Source: Deltaproteobacteria bacterium
GTDB lineage: Bacteria > SZUA-79 > Acidulodesulfobacterales > Acidulodesulfobacteraceae
DNA length: 46,031 nt
Assembly: GCA_023381755.1 (NCBI GenBank)
Contig: JAMCUF010000013.1
Location: forward strand, 1-46,031
Reading direction: 5' to 3'
The notes under the pieces are model-generated. The model made no database searches. It was not told the DNA's origin and saw nothing but the letters and a program-made list of their open reading frames with translations. The translations under genes were made by a program, and so were the position numbers. Numbering within the stretch: the stretch's first letter is position 1; every line of letters begins with the position of its first letter. Positions 1 to 10,463 of this stretch are shown here, piece by piece.

Positions 1-1473
<1,473 letters not shown>

Positions 1474-1589
1474 TTAAATTTATTTAGTTGCAAGATAAAT
1501 TAGTTGTAAATTATAAGTACGGTTCAATAAAAAATTGCCTATAACTTTATAATTATACCTTAAATATGTTACTTATGTAATACCCCGAT

Positions 1590-2252
1590 TTAATTGCCGG
1601 CATTATAATCCTTTGCCTTAGAAACAGAGATTAAAGAAGGCCTTAGCAACCTTTCTTTGTAGATATAACCCCTCCTTTTTTCCTCTAAAATTTTTCCGGC
1701 AGGAATACCCGAATCTTCGACCGTTTCGACTACCTGATGAAAATTGGGATCGAAGGTTTTTTCGGTGGTTTCGATAGCCTCTACGCCGTGGTTCTTTAAC
1801 ACCTTGATAAATTCATCGTACGATAATTTTATTCCATCGACGAATAATTTTAAATTTCCGGTTTTATCCTGCTCCAAGTAAGTTTCCGAATGTTCTATGG
1901 CAAGATCCAAAAAATCCAGTACGGGAAGCAAATCCTTCAGAAGTTTTTCATTGGAGTATTTCAACGACTCCTCTTTTTCTTTATACACCCTTTTTCTAAA
2001 ATTTTCGGCGTCGGCTAAACTTTTAAGATATTTTTGGTTAAGCTCGTCATACTCCTGCTTTATATTTTTAAAGGCATTTGTTATATATTTAAGCTCGTTT
2101 TCTGCTTCGGCAAGGTTGGAAGGGCCTGGAATCTCGTTTATATCTAAATCGGCCGTATTGGCAATGGCCTCTTCGTTATTACGCAGTTTCTTCCCAAGCT
2201 CTCTTTCAATGCCGTCTCCGTCGTTAAAATCATTTTCATTCTCGTTCATCAA
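1590..2252 (-). CDS. grpE: Nucleotide exchange factor GrpE
   Basis: 220 aa; KYLKSLADAENFRKRVYKE...NLKLFVDGIKLSYDEFIKVLKNHGVEAIE...FDPNFHQVVE; located between hrcA and dnaK. Confidence 0.95.
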   Translation of the reverse strand: MMNENENDFNDGDGIERELGKKLRNNEEAIANTADLDINEIPGPSNLAEAENELKYITNAFKNIKQEYDELNQKYLKSLADAENFRKRVYKEKEESLKYSNEKLLKDLLPVLDFLDLAIEHSETYLEQDKTGNLKLFVDGIKLSYDEFIKVLKNHGVEAIETTEKTFDPNFHQVVETVEDSGIPAGKILEEKRRGYIYKERLLRPSLISVSKAKDYNAGN

Positions 2253-2331
2253 TTAAATCTCCCGTTAAAAATTTAGTTTTTCTAAATCTGCCGCGCATAT
2301 TTTTTATTATTTGTATATATAAATATAAATC

Positions 2332-3393
2332 CTATATAATTTCACCCAGAAACTCAGCTATAAAATCTATTATCGGAATAACCTGAGAATAGTTCATTCG
2401 GGAAGGGCCGATTATACCTATTGACCCCCGGAGTGCCTTGTCTTCACTTAAGTAAGGTGCGGTTATTAAAGACAAACCGGTAATCTCCGACCATTCCGCA
2501 TCAGACCCGATGAATATTCGCTTAGTCTCGCAGTTTTTAGCGAGCCCAAGTAATTTTATTATTATCTTTTTATCGTTAATAGTCTTAATAAAAAATTTTA
2601 TCTGTTTATTATTCGAAAATTCAGGTTCGTCAAGCAAAACCGTTTCGGGGCCGATATAGAGGCTGTTAGCAAGGTTCCGGTCGGGATTATTTGTAAAATT
2701 CAATATAGTGCCGTTTAGTATCGAATAAAGGTTCTCCTTATCGTCGCACATTTCACTCTCGATAATATTTCTAAGTTCGTCTATGCCGCAATCCCTTTTT
2801 TCTATAATCTCGTTTAATCTATCGGAATATCCGTTAAGTTCGTTTTGTTTAATATCTTTATAAACATATATCAGCCTATTTTCCACTATGGCATTTTTAA
2901 ACACCATAATTACAAGAATGTTATTGGGTTTGACACGCACGAATTCTATATGCAAGAGGTTGGTTTGCGATGTTTCAGGGGCAAGAACAATTCCCGTGTA
3001 GTGCGATAAATCCGATAATGCCCTCGATGTTTGATGCAATATATCGCCCATGTTTCTATTTTCCAAATGGAACGTTTTTTTTATCGTTTCCCTTTGTTTT
3101 TTTGATATCTTTTCGGTTTTCATTAGACTTTCTACGTAAAACTTATATCCCTTAGCGGTGGGAACCCTGCCCGCAGAAAAATGGGGCTGGTAAATATATC
3201 CGCCCTCTTCCAGAATCGCCATTATGTTCCTGATTGACGCCGGAGACAGGTTTAAATAATAATTTTCAGAAACAAACTTCGAACCCACGGGATTTGCCGT
3301 TGCAAGATATCCTTCGATTATCGCCAATAAAACGTCCTTACATCTTTCATTCGTAATAATATCTATATCTTCCATCCGCGATTTATTTTGCAA
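2332..3393 (-). CDS. hrcA: Heat-inducible transcription repressor HrcA
   Basis: 353 aa; N-terminal winged helix (YYLNLSPASIRNIMAILEEGGYIYQPHFSAGRVPTAKGYKFYV) and C-terminal GSIGIIGPSRMNYSQVIPIIDF. Confidence 0.95.
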   Translation of the reverse strand: MQNKSRMEDIDIITNERCKDVLLAIIEGYLATANPVGSKFVSENYYLNLSPASIRNIMAILEEGGYIYQPHFSAGRVPTAKGYKFYVESLMKTEKISKKQRETIKKTFHLENRNMGDILHQTSRALSDLSHYTGIVLAPETSQTNLLHIEFVRVKPNNILVIMVFKNAIVENRLIYVYKDIKQNELNGYSDRLNEIIEKRDCGIDELRNIIESEMCDDKENLYSILNGTILNFTNNPDRNLANSLYIGPETVLLDEPEFSNNKQIKFFIKTINDKKIIIKLLGLAKNCETKRIFIGSDAEWSEITGLSLITAPYLSEDKALRGSIGIIGPSRMNYSQVIPIIDFIAEFLGEII

Positions 3394-3437
3394 TCCATTT
3401 GTTATTGGATTTTATTAAATTTTATTAAGATTTTTAT

Positions 3438-3464
3438 TTAGCACTTAACTGCTATGAGTGCTAA
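3438..3464 (-). promoter_or_regulatory. CIRCE element (HrcA operator)
   Basis: TTAGCACTT-N9-GAGTGCTAA; one mismatch to consensus TTAGCACTC-N9-GAGTGCTAA; directly upstream of hrcA. Confidence 0.93.
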
Positions 3465-3543
3465 GTATCATTTAATCAATATTTTTATGATTTGTCAAGA
3501 TTTATTAGGTTTCTTTATTTCAGGCTAATTTTTCTTTACATTT

Positions 3544-3579
3544 ATAATATAATCCGATATAATATAATCCGATATAATA
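3544..3579. repeat. Tandem 15-bp repeat (ATAATATAATCCGAT x2 plus partial)
   Basis: 3544-3558 and 3559-3573 are identical, followed by ATAATA; each unit contains TATAAT. Confidence 0.9.
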
Positions 3580-3699
3580 AAAAAATCAAATCAAATTAAT
3601 TAAATTAATATAAAATTGACTTAGTCGGTCTTTAAGCGGTTTTTAAATTTTTAAACAATGAGCGTTTAATAATTTGCCTAATTAATATTTTCAAAATTA

Positions 3700-5076
3700 A
3701 TGCTTTCAAAATTAAACAGTTTTTTTTCTTCCGTTAAGTTAGCCATATTCCTGTTTATATCAATTGCCGTGGTTTCGATAATAGGGACATTTATAAACCA
3801 GGGCAATACTATGGCGCAATACAAGATTATATACGGGGCGAAGGTCTTTGCAACCTTATATTGGCTTGGGTTTTTAAATATATATAATTCCTGGTATTTT
3901 ATCGGGCTTGCCGCCTTATTAATGATAAATCTTTTGACGGCATCGATAAACAGATTCCCCCGGACATTGAGCGCAGTTTTTGGACCATATCCGTCCTTTA
4001 AAGAGGCGGCGGAGAAAAAGAGCCCTAAAGCCGTATATGAAAGTTTTGAGTCAAAACAGGGTATTTTTGAAGTTGTAAGCGTTTTAAAAGGCGTTTTCGG
4101 ATCCCCTCTCAAAGAATCCAACGCCCCCGTTTCGGGAGAGAAAGAATTATACTATTCAAAAAATTCAATATTTAGATTTTCTTCCTATATTGCGCACCTC
4201 AGTGTTATAATAATTATCATAGGCGTATTATTAACGGTAAAATATGGTTTCAGGTCTTACACTAACATTAAAGTGGGGGAAAAGACAAATGTTTCGTATC
4301 TGATAGAAAACAACAAACCCATAAAACTCCCTTTCACCATCAGGCTCGATAAATATGAAACCAAATATTACCCGGACGGAATACCGAAATCTTATATTAG
4401 CAAAATTAGCATAATTAAAAGGCATACGAGGGTTCTTACCAAAGATATTAAAGTAAATCATCCGTTGACGTATAACGGCATAACCATATATCAATCCAGT
4501 TACGGCCACTACAAACCGGCGGCCGCCAGGCTTCTTGTCCTTAATTTAAAAAACCGCAATTACAAAAGGGCTATCGATGCCCGGCCTGGAACATTTTATG
4601 ATCTAAAAAAAGAAAACATAAGATTCAAGTTTACCCTCAAGAAGAATCCTAAAAAATCCGAAGTACCTTTTTTTATTGCCGTTTATAACAATAAGAATAA
4701 AAAAGATTTTCAGAAATTAAACTTTAATATTCTGCCCGTTAAAAATCACAACCACAAGGTTCCATTAATCTTCGCAAAATATCAAAATACAGTTTTCTTA
4801 TACAACGGTATAAAAAATTATTATTACAGCGGGGTCGAAATAACTAAAAATTCTTACACTTCGGTTGTATGGGTTGGCTCCATCATACTTATTATTGCCC
4901 TGTTTTTTTCATTTTTCTTTAATCAGCAAGAAACATGGGCAAGGTTGATGCCCAAAAATGGAGGGGAAGTGGTGGGCGTAGAGATATTATCGATCCCCCG
5001 CAAGAAATTTCCATCGTTTTACAGAAAATTCGGTGAAAAAATAGCGAATATAAAAAATAAACTTAACCTAATCTAA
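3700..5076 (+). CDS. resB: ResB-like cytochrome c biogenesis protein
   Basis: 458 aa; N-terminal TM segment (KLAIFLFISIAVVSIIGTFINQG), NGITIYQSSYG and C-terminal TM; followed by ccsA. Confidence 0.9.
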   Translation: MLSKLNSFFSSVKLAIFLFISIAVVSIIGTFINQGNTMAQYKIIYGAKVFATLYWLGFLNIYNSWYFIGLAALLMINLLTASINRFPRTLSAVFGPYPSFKEAAEKKSPKAVYESFESKQGIFEVVSVLKGVFGSPLKESNAPVSGEKELYYSKNSIFRFSSYIAHLSVIIIIIGVLLTVKYGFRSYTNIKVGEKTNVSYLIENNKPIKLPFTIRLDKYETKYYPDGIPKSYISKISIIKRHTRVLTKDIKVNHPLTYNGITIYQSSYGHYKPAAARLLVLNLKNRNYKRAIDARPGTFYDLKKENIRFKFTLKKNPKKSEVPFFIAVYNNKNKKDFQKLNFNILPVKNHNHKVPLIFAKYQNTVFLYNGIKNYYYSGVEITKNSYTSVVWVGSIILIIALFFSFFFNQQETWARLMPKNGGEVVGVEILSIPRKKFPSFYRKFGEKIANIKNKLNLI

Positions 5077-5140
5077 AAATGTCGCAAATTTTATTTTATT
5101 GATATTTTACCTGTCGTACCTAATTTAACGATTTAATGTT

Positions 5141-5166
5141 TTTTAAAAGCTATTTTTAAAAGCTAT
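5141..5166. repeat. Tandem 13-bp direct repeat TTTTAAAAGCTAT x2 in ccsA leader
   Basis: Perfect repeat, 5141-5153 and 5154-5166. Confidence 0.9.
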
Positions 5167-5189
5167 TATAGATAAGGGGAGTATGTATC

Positions 5190-6086
5190 ATGATTTCTCC
5201 AAACGTATCGGTGCTCGACGGTTCATTATTCTTTACGATATCTTTAATATTTATACTGCTGTCGTTTATCGGCTATTTTTCGTTTATATTTTCGGGTAAT
5301 AAGCCAATCGCTAAGTTATCTTTCGTTGCTTTGATTATAACCCTTGCGATACAAACATTTGCTTTTGCCCAAAGGTGGATTTACGCCTATAAGATTGGAA
5401 TAAACACGCCTCCGCTCGTTGACTTATACGATTCGCTGGTATTCTTTGCCTATGTTATTATCCTTGGTTTTATTTTTATCAGGATTTTTTATGATTTTGA
5501 TGCGCTCGGGTTTATTATAACATTGGTTTCCGCATTAGCGTTAGTCTTTGCATCATTTTCCCCGCTTGCCCCAAGCGCAATAGAACCTACCATTCCCGCG
5601 CTTCAAAGCTATTGGCTGCTTTATCATATTGTAACACTTTTTATAGCTTACGGGGCGTTTGGAGCATCCTTCGGCTTAGGCATTCTTTACCTGTTTAAAT
5701 ACAAAAAAGAAAGCGGCCATCTCAAGAAAGAAGGGAGGTTTTTAGGCCTTTTGCCTCCTTCAGCCATTATCGATGAAGCAATCTATAAAGTCATAGTATT
5801 CGGACTCTTATTTTTAACCGCGGGTATTGTTATCGGCGCTGCATGGGCCGATAGCGCATGGGGGGGGTTCTGGAGCTGGGACCCGAAGGAGACATGGTCT
5901 CTCATAACATGGCTTACTTATATCTTGTTCATACATGCCAGGGTTACAAAGGGTTGGGGCGGAAAAAGGATGGCATGGATTGCGGTTATCGGATTTGCAG
6001 TGGTGATATTTTGTTATCTGGGGGTAGACCTGATAATTCCCGGTCTCCATTCTTATGCAACGCCGGGGTCAACGCCGGTATTATAA
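5190..6086 (+). CDS. ccsA: Cytochrome c biogenesis protein CcsA/ResC (system II)
   Basis: 298 aa polytopic protein with WWD-type motif WADSAWGGFWSWDPKETWSLITWL and conserved His. Confidence 0.93.
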   Translation: MISPNVSVLDGSLFFTISLIFILLSFIGYFSFIFSGNKPIAKLSFVALIITLAIQTFAFAQRWIYAYKIGINTPPLVDLYDSLVFFAYVIILGFIFIRIFYDFDALGFIITLVSALALVFASFSPLAPSAIEPTIPALQSYWLLYHIVTLFIAYGAFGASFGLGILYLFKYKKESGHLKKEGRFLGLLPPSAIIDEAIYKVIVFGLLFLTAGIVIGAAWADSAWGGFWSWDPKETWSLITWLTYILFIHARVTKGWGGKRMAWIAVIGFAVVIFCYLGVDLIIPGLHSYATPGSTPVL

Positions 6087-6163
6087 AAATAAATATTTAT
6101 AATTATATTATAAGAATATTATTATAATAAGGAAAAAATAACCCAATCGAGGTTTCGGCAAAC

Positions 6164-7474
6164 TTGGAAGAAGCAGGCGCCAAGGTTTTACCTTTTAGGC
6201 CATATATTTATAATAGCGAATTTATTGATATCAAAGACGTTGTTTCTCCGCCTTACGATGTAATAGACACTAAACTTCAAGACAGCCTGTATAAAAAGTC
6301 TGGTTTTAACATCATAAGATTAGAGCTGGGAAAAGAGTTTGCGGGAGATAGCGATGACGATAACAGATATTCAAGGGCCAAGAGGTTTTTTAAGGATTGG
6401 ATATCGGAAGGGATTCTAAAATTAGAGGCGGAAGATTCGATATATATTTACGTGCAAAAATTTTATATTGACGGTATTTTATATGAAAGAACAGGATTTA
6501 TCTCGCTTTTTGCGTTAAATACGGCGGGTGACGTCCATGACAATAGTATCTACGGACACGAAATGACGCTTTCAAAGCCGAAAGAGGACAGGTTCAAGCT
6601 TATGGAAGCCACTAAAGCTAATTTTAGCCCTATTTTCTCGATACTTGAAGATAACAAACTAAATGTTTTAAACATATTAAATAATTCCATAAAAGACGCC
6701 GTAGCCACGAAAATAATGGCTTTTCAAGATGACAGCAATATAGAGCATATATTATACAGGGTTTCCGAAAATAATACGATTAAATATATCCAAAATGAGA
6801 CAGCTGAAAAATCCTTTTATATAGCGGATGGTCATCATAGATTTGAAGCATGCGTTAATTTTAGGGACTATGTAAGAAAAAATGGGATAAAAGGGGTCAA
6901 CGCCGATGCCTGCATGATGTACTTTGCTCCGGCAAATCAAAGGGGTCTTATTATATTGCCGACACATCGCTGCATAGTTAACAAAAAAGTTGAGGTTGAA
7001 GCATTTCTTAATAAAATAAAAGCCGATTTTAATATACGTGAGGTTGATTTGGAAGTTTTGCCGGAAGAGACAAAGAAAGCCGGACAAACCGGCGCTTCCT
7101 TCGGATTTGCACATAATTCAGGAAAGAGTTTTATTTTATCTTTTAAAAATAGGATAAAAGATAATGAAGTCGCCGGGAAAGCCTCCCTCGAATCTCTTGA
7201 TGTTTCTATTTTGGAGAATTATGTCTTGAAAAAAGCCTTAAAAATTTCCCGGGACGATATCGATAATCAAAGATATCTAATTTACGAAAAGGACGCAAGC
7301 AGGGCTTTGGAAAAACTTAACAGCGGGGCTGTAAGCGCAATATTTTTTATGAACCCCGCTAAAATAGAAGATGTAATTAAGACAGCTTCGCAAAATTTAA
7401 GAATGCCGCAAAAATCCACTTTTTTCTATCCTAAAATTATTACCGGGTTAACTATTAATTTATTAACAGGTTAA
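6164..7474 (+). CDS. DUF1015 family protein
   Basis: 436 aa; PPYDVID, NIIRLELGKE, IADGHHRFEA, TPTHR-like segments typical of DUF1015. Confidence 0.88.
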   Translation: MEEAGAKVLPFRPYIYNSEFIDIKDVVSPPYDVIDTKLQDSLYKKSGFNIIRLELGKEFAGDSDDDNRYSRAKRFFKDWISEGILKLEAEDSIYIYVQKFYIDGILYERTGFISLFALNTAGDVHDNSIYGHEMTLSKPKEDRFKLMEATKANFSPIFSILEDNKLNVLNILNNSIKDAVATKIMAFQDDSNIEHILYRVSENNTIKYIQNETAEKSFYIADGHHRFEACVNFRDYVRKNGIKGVNADACMMYFAPANQRGLIILPTHRCIVNKKVEVEAFLNKIKADFNIREVDLEVLPEETKKAGQTGASFGFAHNSGKSFILSFKNRIKDNEVAGKASLESLDVSILENYVLKKALKISRDDIDNQRYLIYEKDASRALEKLNSGAVSAIFFMNPAKIEDVIKTASQNLRMPQKSTFFYPKIITGLTINLLTG

Positions 7475-7606
7475 TAAAATTACTATCCTTATATCCGCAG
7501 TTTCCTTTAATTTTCAATTCCTGTTTTGGCGGTCAAAATTATATTGTTTATATTTTATAAATTAATTATAATAACAAACTAAACGTCTATAAAATTGGAA
7601 AAAGCA

Positions 7607-7945
7607 ATGGAAGATTGCATCTTTTGCAAGATTGTCAATAAAAAAATAAACGCGGGCGTGGTTAAAGAAACCGGTAATTTTATCATTATAAAGGATATAA
7701 ACCCGGTCTCACCCGTTCATCTTTTGTTAATATCGAAGAAACACTACGACAGCCTTCTTAATATTGACAGCAGGGTGGACGGAAACGAAATATTTGGCGT
7801 AATTAAGGACTTGGCGAACGATTATAACGTTAAGGACAGCGGCTTCAGAATTGTTATAAATACCGGGGAAGACGGCGGTCAGACAGTCAGCCACATGCAT
7901 ATTCACTTTATGGCCGGTCGCGGTTTTGGCTGGCCTCCGGGCTGA
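7607..7945 (+). CDS. HIT domain protein (histidine triad)
   Basis: MEDCIFCKIVNKKI...SHMHIHFMAGRGFGWPPG; HIT motif HMHIH. ATG at 7607 preferred over the track TTG at 7595. Confidence 0.92.
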   Translation: MEDCIFCKIVNKKINAGVVKETGNFIIIKDINPVSPVHLLLISKKHYDSLLNIDSRVDGNEIFGVIKDLANDYNVKDSGFRIVINTGEDGGQTVSHMHIHFMAGRGFGWPPG

Positions 7946-8008
7946 TGTCCCGCTTTAAGGTTAAGCTTAGAGGTATCTTTCAAAACTATAAAGGAGCACG
8001 TAAAATTA

Positions 8009-8857
8009 ATGGAAGCCTGGTTTTTTGAAAACCAAACCGGCAATTTTGGAATAAAAATTCGTATAAAAAAGGTACTGCATCACGAATATTCCAGTTTTCA
8101 AGAGATTACCGTTTACGATACATTTGAATTTGGCAAGATGCTTGTTTTAGATCGAGCGGTTATGTTTACCGAGAGAAACGAGTTTATTTATCATGAAATG
8201 CTTGGACTTGTTCCTCTTTTTTCACATAAGAACCCCGAAACGGTTCTCATCATAGGCGGAGGCGACGGCGGGGTTGTCAGGGAATGCCTTAAAAATCCCT
8301 TTGTTAAGCATATAGACCTTGTCGAAATAGATAAAAGGGTCGTCGATATATCTAAAGAATTTTTTCCCGGGATTTCCGCCGGATTAGACGACAAGAGGGT
8401 TCAGATTATCAGGGACGACGGCATAGAATTTTTAAAAAGGGTAAAAGATAACGATAAATATGATGTTATTTTGATAGATTCGACCGACCCGGTCGGTCCT
8501 GCCGAGGGCTTATTTAAAAGGGATTTTTATTCCTCGGCCGAAAGAGCGTTAAAATGCGACGGCATCTTTTCCGCACAGACGGAGTCCCCATTTTTTAATA
8601 AAGATTTAATAGGGGATATTAATAAAATTATTGAAGATATTTACGGAGAGTCGTCCCTTTATTGCGCCATGATTCCGGTTTATCCCGGCGGCTTATGGAG
8701 CTTTACGATAGGTTCCAAAAAATATCGGCCCCAAAATATCCATAAAAGTTATAAGGGGCTTGATTTTGCTTCCCTTGATCTTAAATACTATTCGCCTGAA
8801 ATTCATACATCATCATTTATTTTACCTAATTTTGTAAAGGAGATATGCAAACCTTAA
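8009..8857 (+). CDS. speE: Spermidine synthase
   Basis: 282 aa; VLIIGGGDGGVVREC, LVEIDKRVVDISKEFFP, DVILIDSTDPVGPAEGLF. Confidence 0.95.
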   Translation: MEAWFFENQTGNFGIKIRIKKVLHHEYSSFQEITVYDTFEFGKMLVLDRAVMFTERNEFIYHEMLGLVPLFSHKNPETVLIIGGGDGGVVRECLKNPFVKHIDLVEIDKRVVDISKEFFPGISAGLDDKRVQIIRDDGIEFLKRVKDNDKYDVILIDSTDPVGPAEGLFKRDFYSSAERALKCDGIFSAQTESPFFNKDLIGDINKIIEDIYGESSLYCAMIPVYPGGLWSFTIGSKKYRPQNIHKSYKGLDFASLDLKYYSPEIHTSSFILPNFVKEICKP

Positions 8858-8883
8858 TCCTTGCTGCAATAGAAAATAATTAT

Positions 8884-8939
8884 TTCTCATAATCCCCTTC
8901 CCCCTTGATGGGGGGGCTGGGGCAGGGGAGTTATGAGAA
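8884..8939. repeat. GC-rich palindromic hairpin element
   Basis: TTCTCATAA-TCCCC...GGGGA-g-TTATGAGAA; 9+5 bp arms around TTCCCCCTTGATGGGGGGGCTGGGGCA. Confidence 0.85.
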
Positions 8940-8971
8940 GTTCTAACGCAGGATTAAGGGCAAATAGTTTT

Positions 8972-9850
8972 ATGAAAATTAAAGAAGAAAATTTAATATC
9001 AAAAACCACAGCGTTTCTTAACTCCTCCGATTCTTACGAAAATTCTAAAATAGTTCTTCTCGGGATTCCGATGGATTATACCGCAAGCAATATTCCGGGT
9101 TCCAGGTTCGCCCCCAAAAGGATAAGGGAGCTATCAAGCACGCTTGAAAGTTACAGTCCTATCTTTGATGAAACGATAGACAATAAATTTTACGATATCG
9201 GCGACGTTGTTATGCCGTGGGGAAATATCGATAAAAGCATCAAATTTATCGATAAACTTGCAAAAATTTTAATTAACGACGGCAAAAAAATCATAGGTAT
9301 TGGCGGCGATCATTTAATAACCTATCCCATTGTCAGACAGTATATATCTAAATTTAAGGATTTAACGGTGGTACATCTCGATGCCCACGCCGATTTAAGG
9401 GATAAATGGAGCAACGAAAAGTTTTCCCATGCCACCGTTTTAAGGCGCGTTCACGAGATTATAAAAGAAGATAATTTATACCAGTTTGGCATTCGCTCGG
9501 GTTCAAGGGAGGAGTTTGAGTTTGCGGCTAAATTTACCCATCTTTATAAATATGAGGTTTGCGAACCTCTTAAAAGGGTTATCGGGCAGTTAATCGGCAG
9601 GGATATTTATTTAACGATAGATATAGATGTACTCGACCCTGCTTTTGCTCCCGGAACCGGCTACCTTGAAGCGGGGGGGATTACGTCAAGGGAGCTTTTT
9701 GATGCCGTATCGTTAATTATATCCGAGCTTAATGTTGTGGGCGCAGACGTTGTCGAGGTTTGTCCGCCGACCGATAATTCTGATAGAACCTCGGCTATAT
9801 CCGCAAAATTAATCAGGGATATTATTATCGGCTTAAGCAAAAAATCGTGA
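8972..9850 (+). CDS. speB: Agmatinase / ureohydrolase
   Basis: GIGGDHLITYPIV, VVHLDAHADLRD, TIDIDVLDPAFAPGTG ureohydrolase motifs. ATG 8972 preferred because the track start at 8933 lies in the palindromic element. Confidence 0.92.
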   Translation: MKIKEENLISKTTAFLNSSDSYENSKIVLLGIPMDYTASNIPGSRFAPKRIRELSSTLESYSPIFDETIDNKFYDIGDVVMPWGNIDKSIKFIDKLAKILINDGKKIIGIGGDHLITYPIVRQYISKFKDLTVVHLDAHADLRDKWSNEKFSHATVLRRVHEIIKEDNLYQFGIRSGSREEFEFAAKFTHLYKYEVCEPLKRVIGQLIGRDIYLTIDIDVLDPAFAPGTGYLEAGGITSRELFDAVSLIISELNVVGADVVEVCPPTDNSDRTSAISAKLIRDIIIGLSKKS

Positions 9851-9928
9851 TATTTTTAAGTTAAAATAAATAAAATAATGAAGGATAAAGCAAATTTATA
9901 AAAATAGTGATAGAGGAGGAATAGAGCC

Positions 9929-10405
9929 GTGTTTGAGACACCGGATATATATACTTTGGCAAGCGGGTTATCCGAAGGAACTTCAAAATTGGGGGCATTT
10001 GACATTGCGATTTTAAAAGCAGGCATCGGCAATACAAATTTAATCAAATTAAGTTCCATTCTGCCGCCAAATTCAACTTTTACAGATAAGATTATATACC
10101 CGAAGGGTGTTTTGGTTCCCGTTGCTTACGGCTATGCCGTAAGCAATAAGCGGGGGGAAACTATTTCGGCATCCGTTGCTATTGCTATATCCAAACAGGA
10201 CGGATTTGGCGTTATAATGGAATATTCCGGCGTTGCATCCGCAAAAGATGCCGAAGAAACAGTCAAAAAAATGGCGGAAGATGCCATGAATTACAGAAAT
10301 ATTGAGATTAAGGAGATAAAATCTATTGCTATAGAGCACACCGTCACGGGGGGTTGGGGCTGCGTCTTTGCCGGCGTTCCCATGTGGTATTCAAAACTTT
10401 TGTGA
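9929..10405 (+). CDS. pdaD: Pyruvoyl-dependent arginine decarboxylase
   Basis: 158 aa; LIKLSSILPPNS self-cleavage-type site, PVAYGYAVSNKRGETISASVAIA, VTGGWGCVFAGVPMWY. Confidence 0.92.
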   Translation: MFETPDIYTLASGLSEGTSKLGAFDIAILKAGIGNTNLIKLSSILPPNSTFTDKIIYPKGVLVPVAYGYAVSNKRGETISASVAIAISKQDGFGVIMEYSGVASAKDAEETVKKMAEDAMNYRNIEIKEIKSIAIEHTVTGGWGCVFAGVPMWYSKLL

Positions 10406-10463
10406 GTTTGCAGGATTATAAGTTTACAAACGGTTTTTATAAAAAAAGAGGGGTTAATTTGTA

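Noticed and set aside
5814-6127. ORFs 5814-6050 (-) and 5858-6127 (+) overlapping ccsA
   Set aside because: Overlap the conserved WWD region of ccsA in other frames; low-complexity shadow ORFs.
8884-8939. CRISPR repeat
   Set aside because: Single palindromic copy per locus, not a regularly spaced array.
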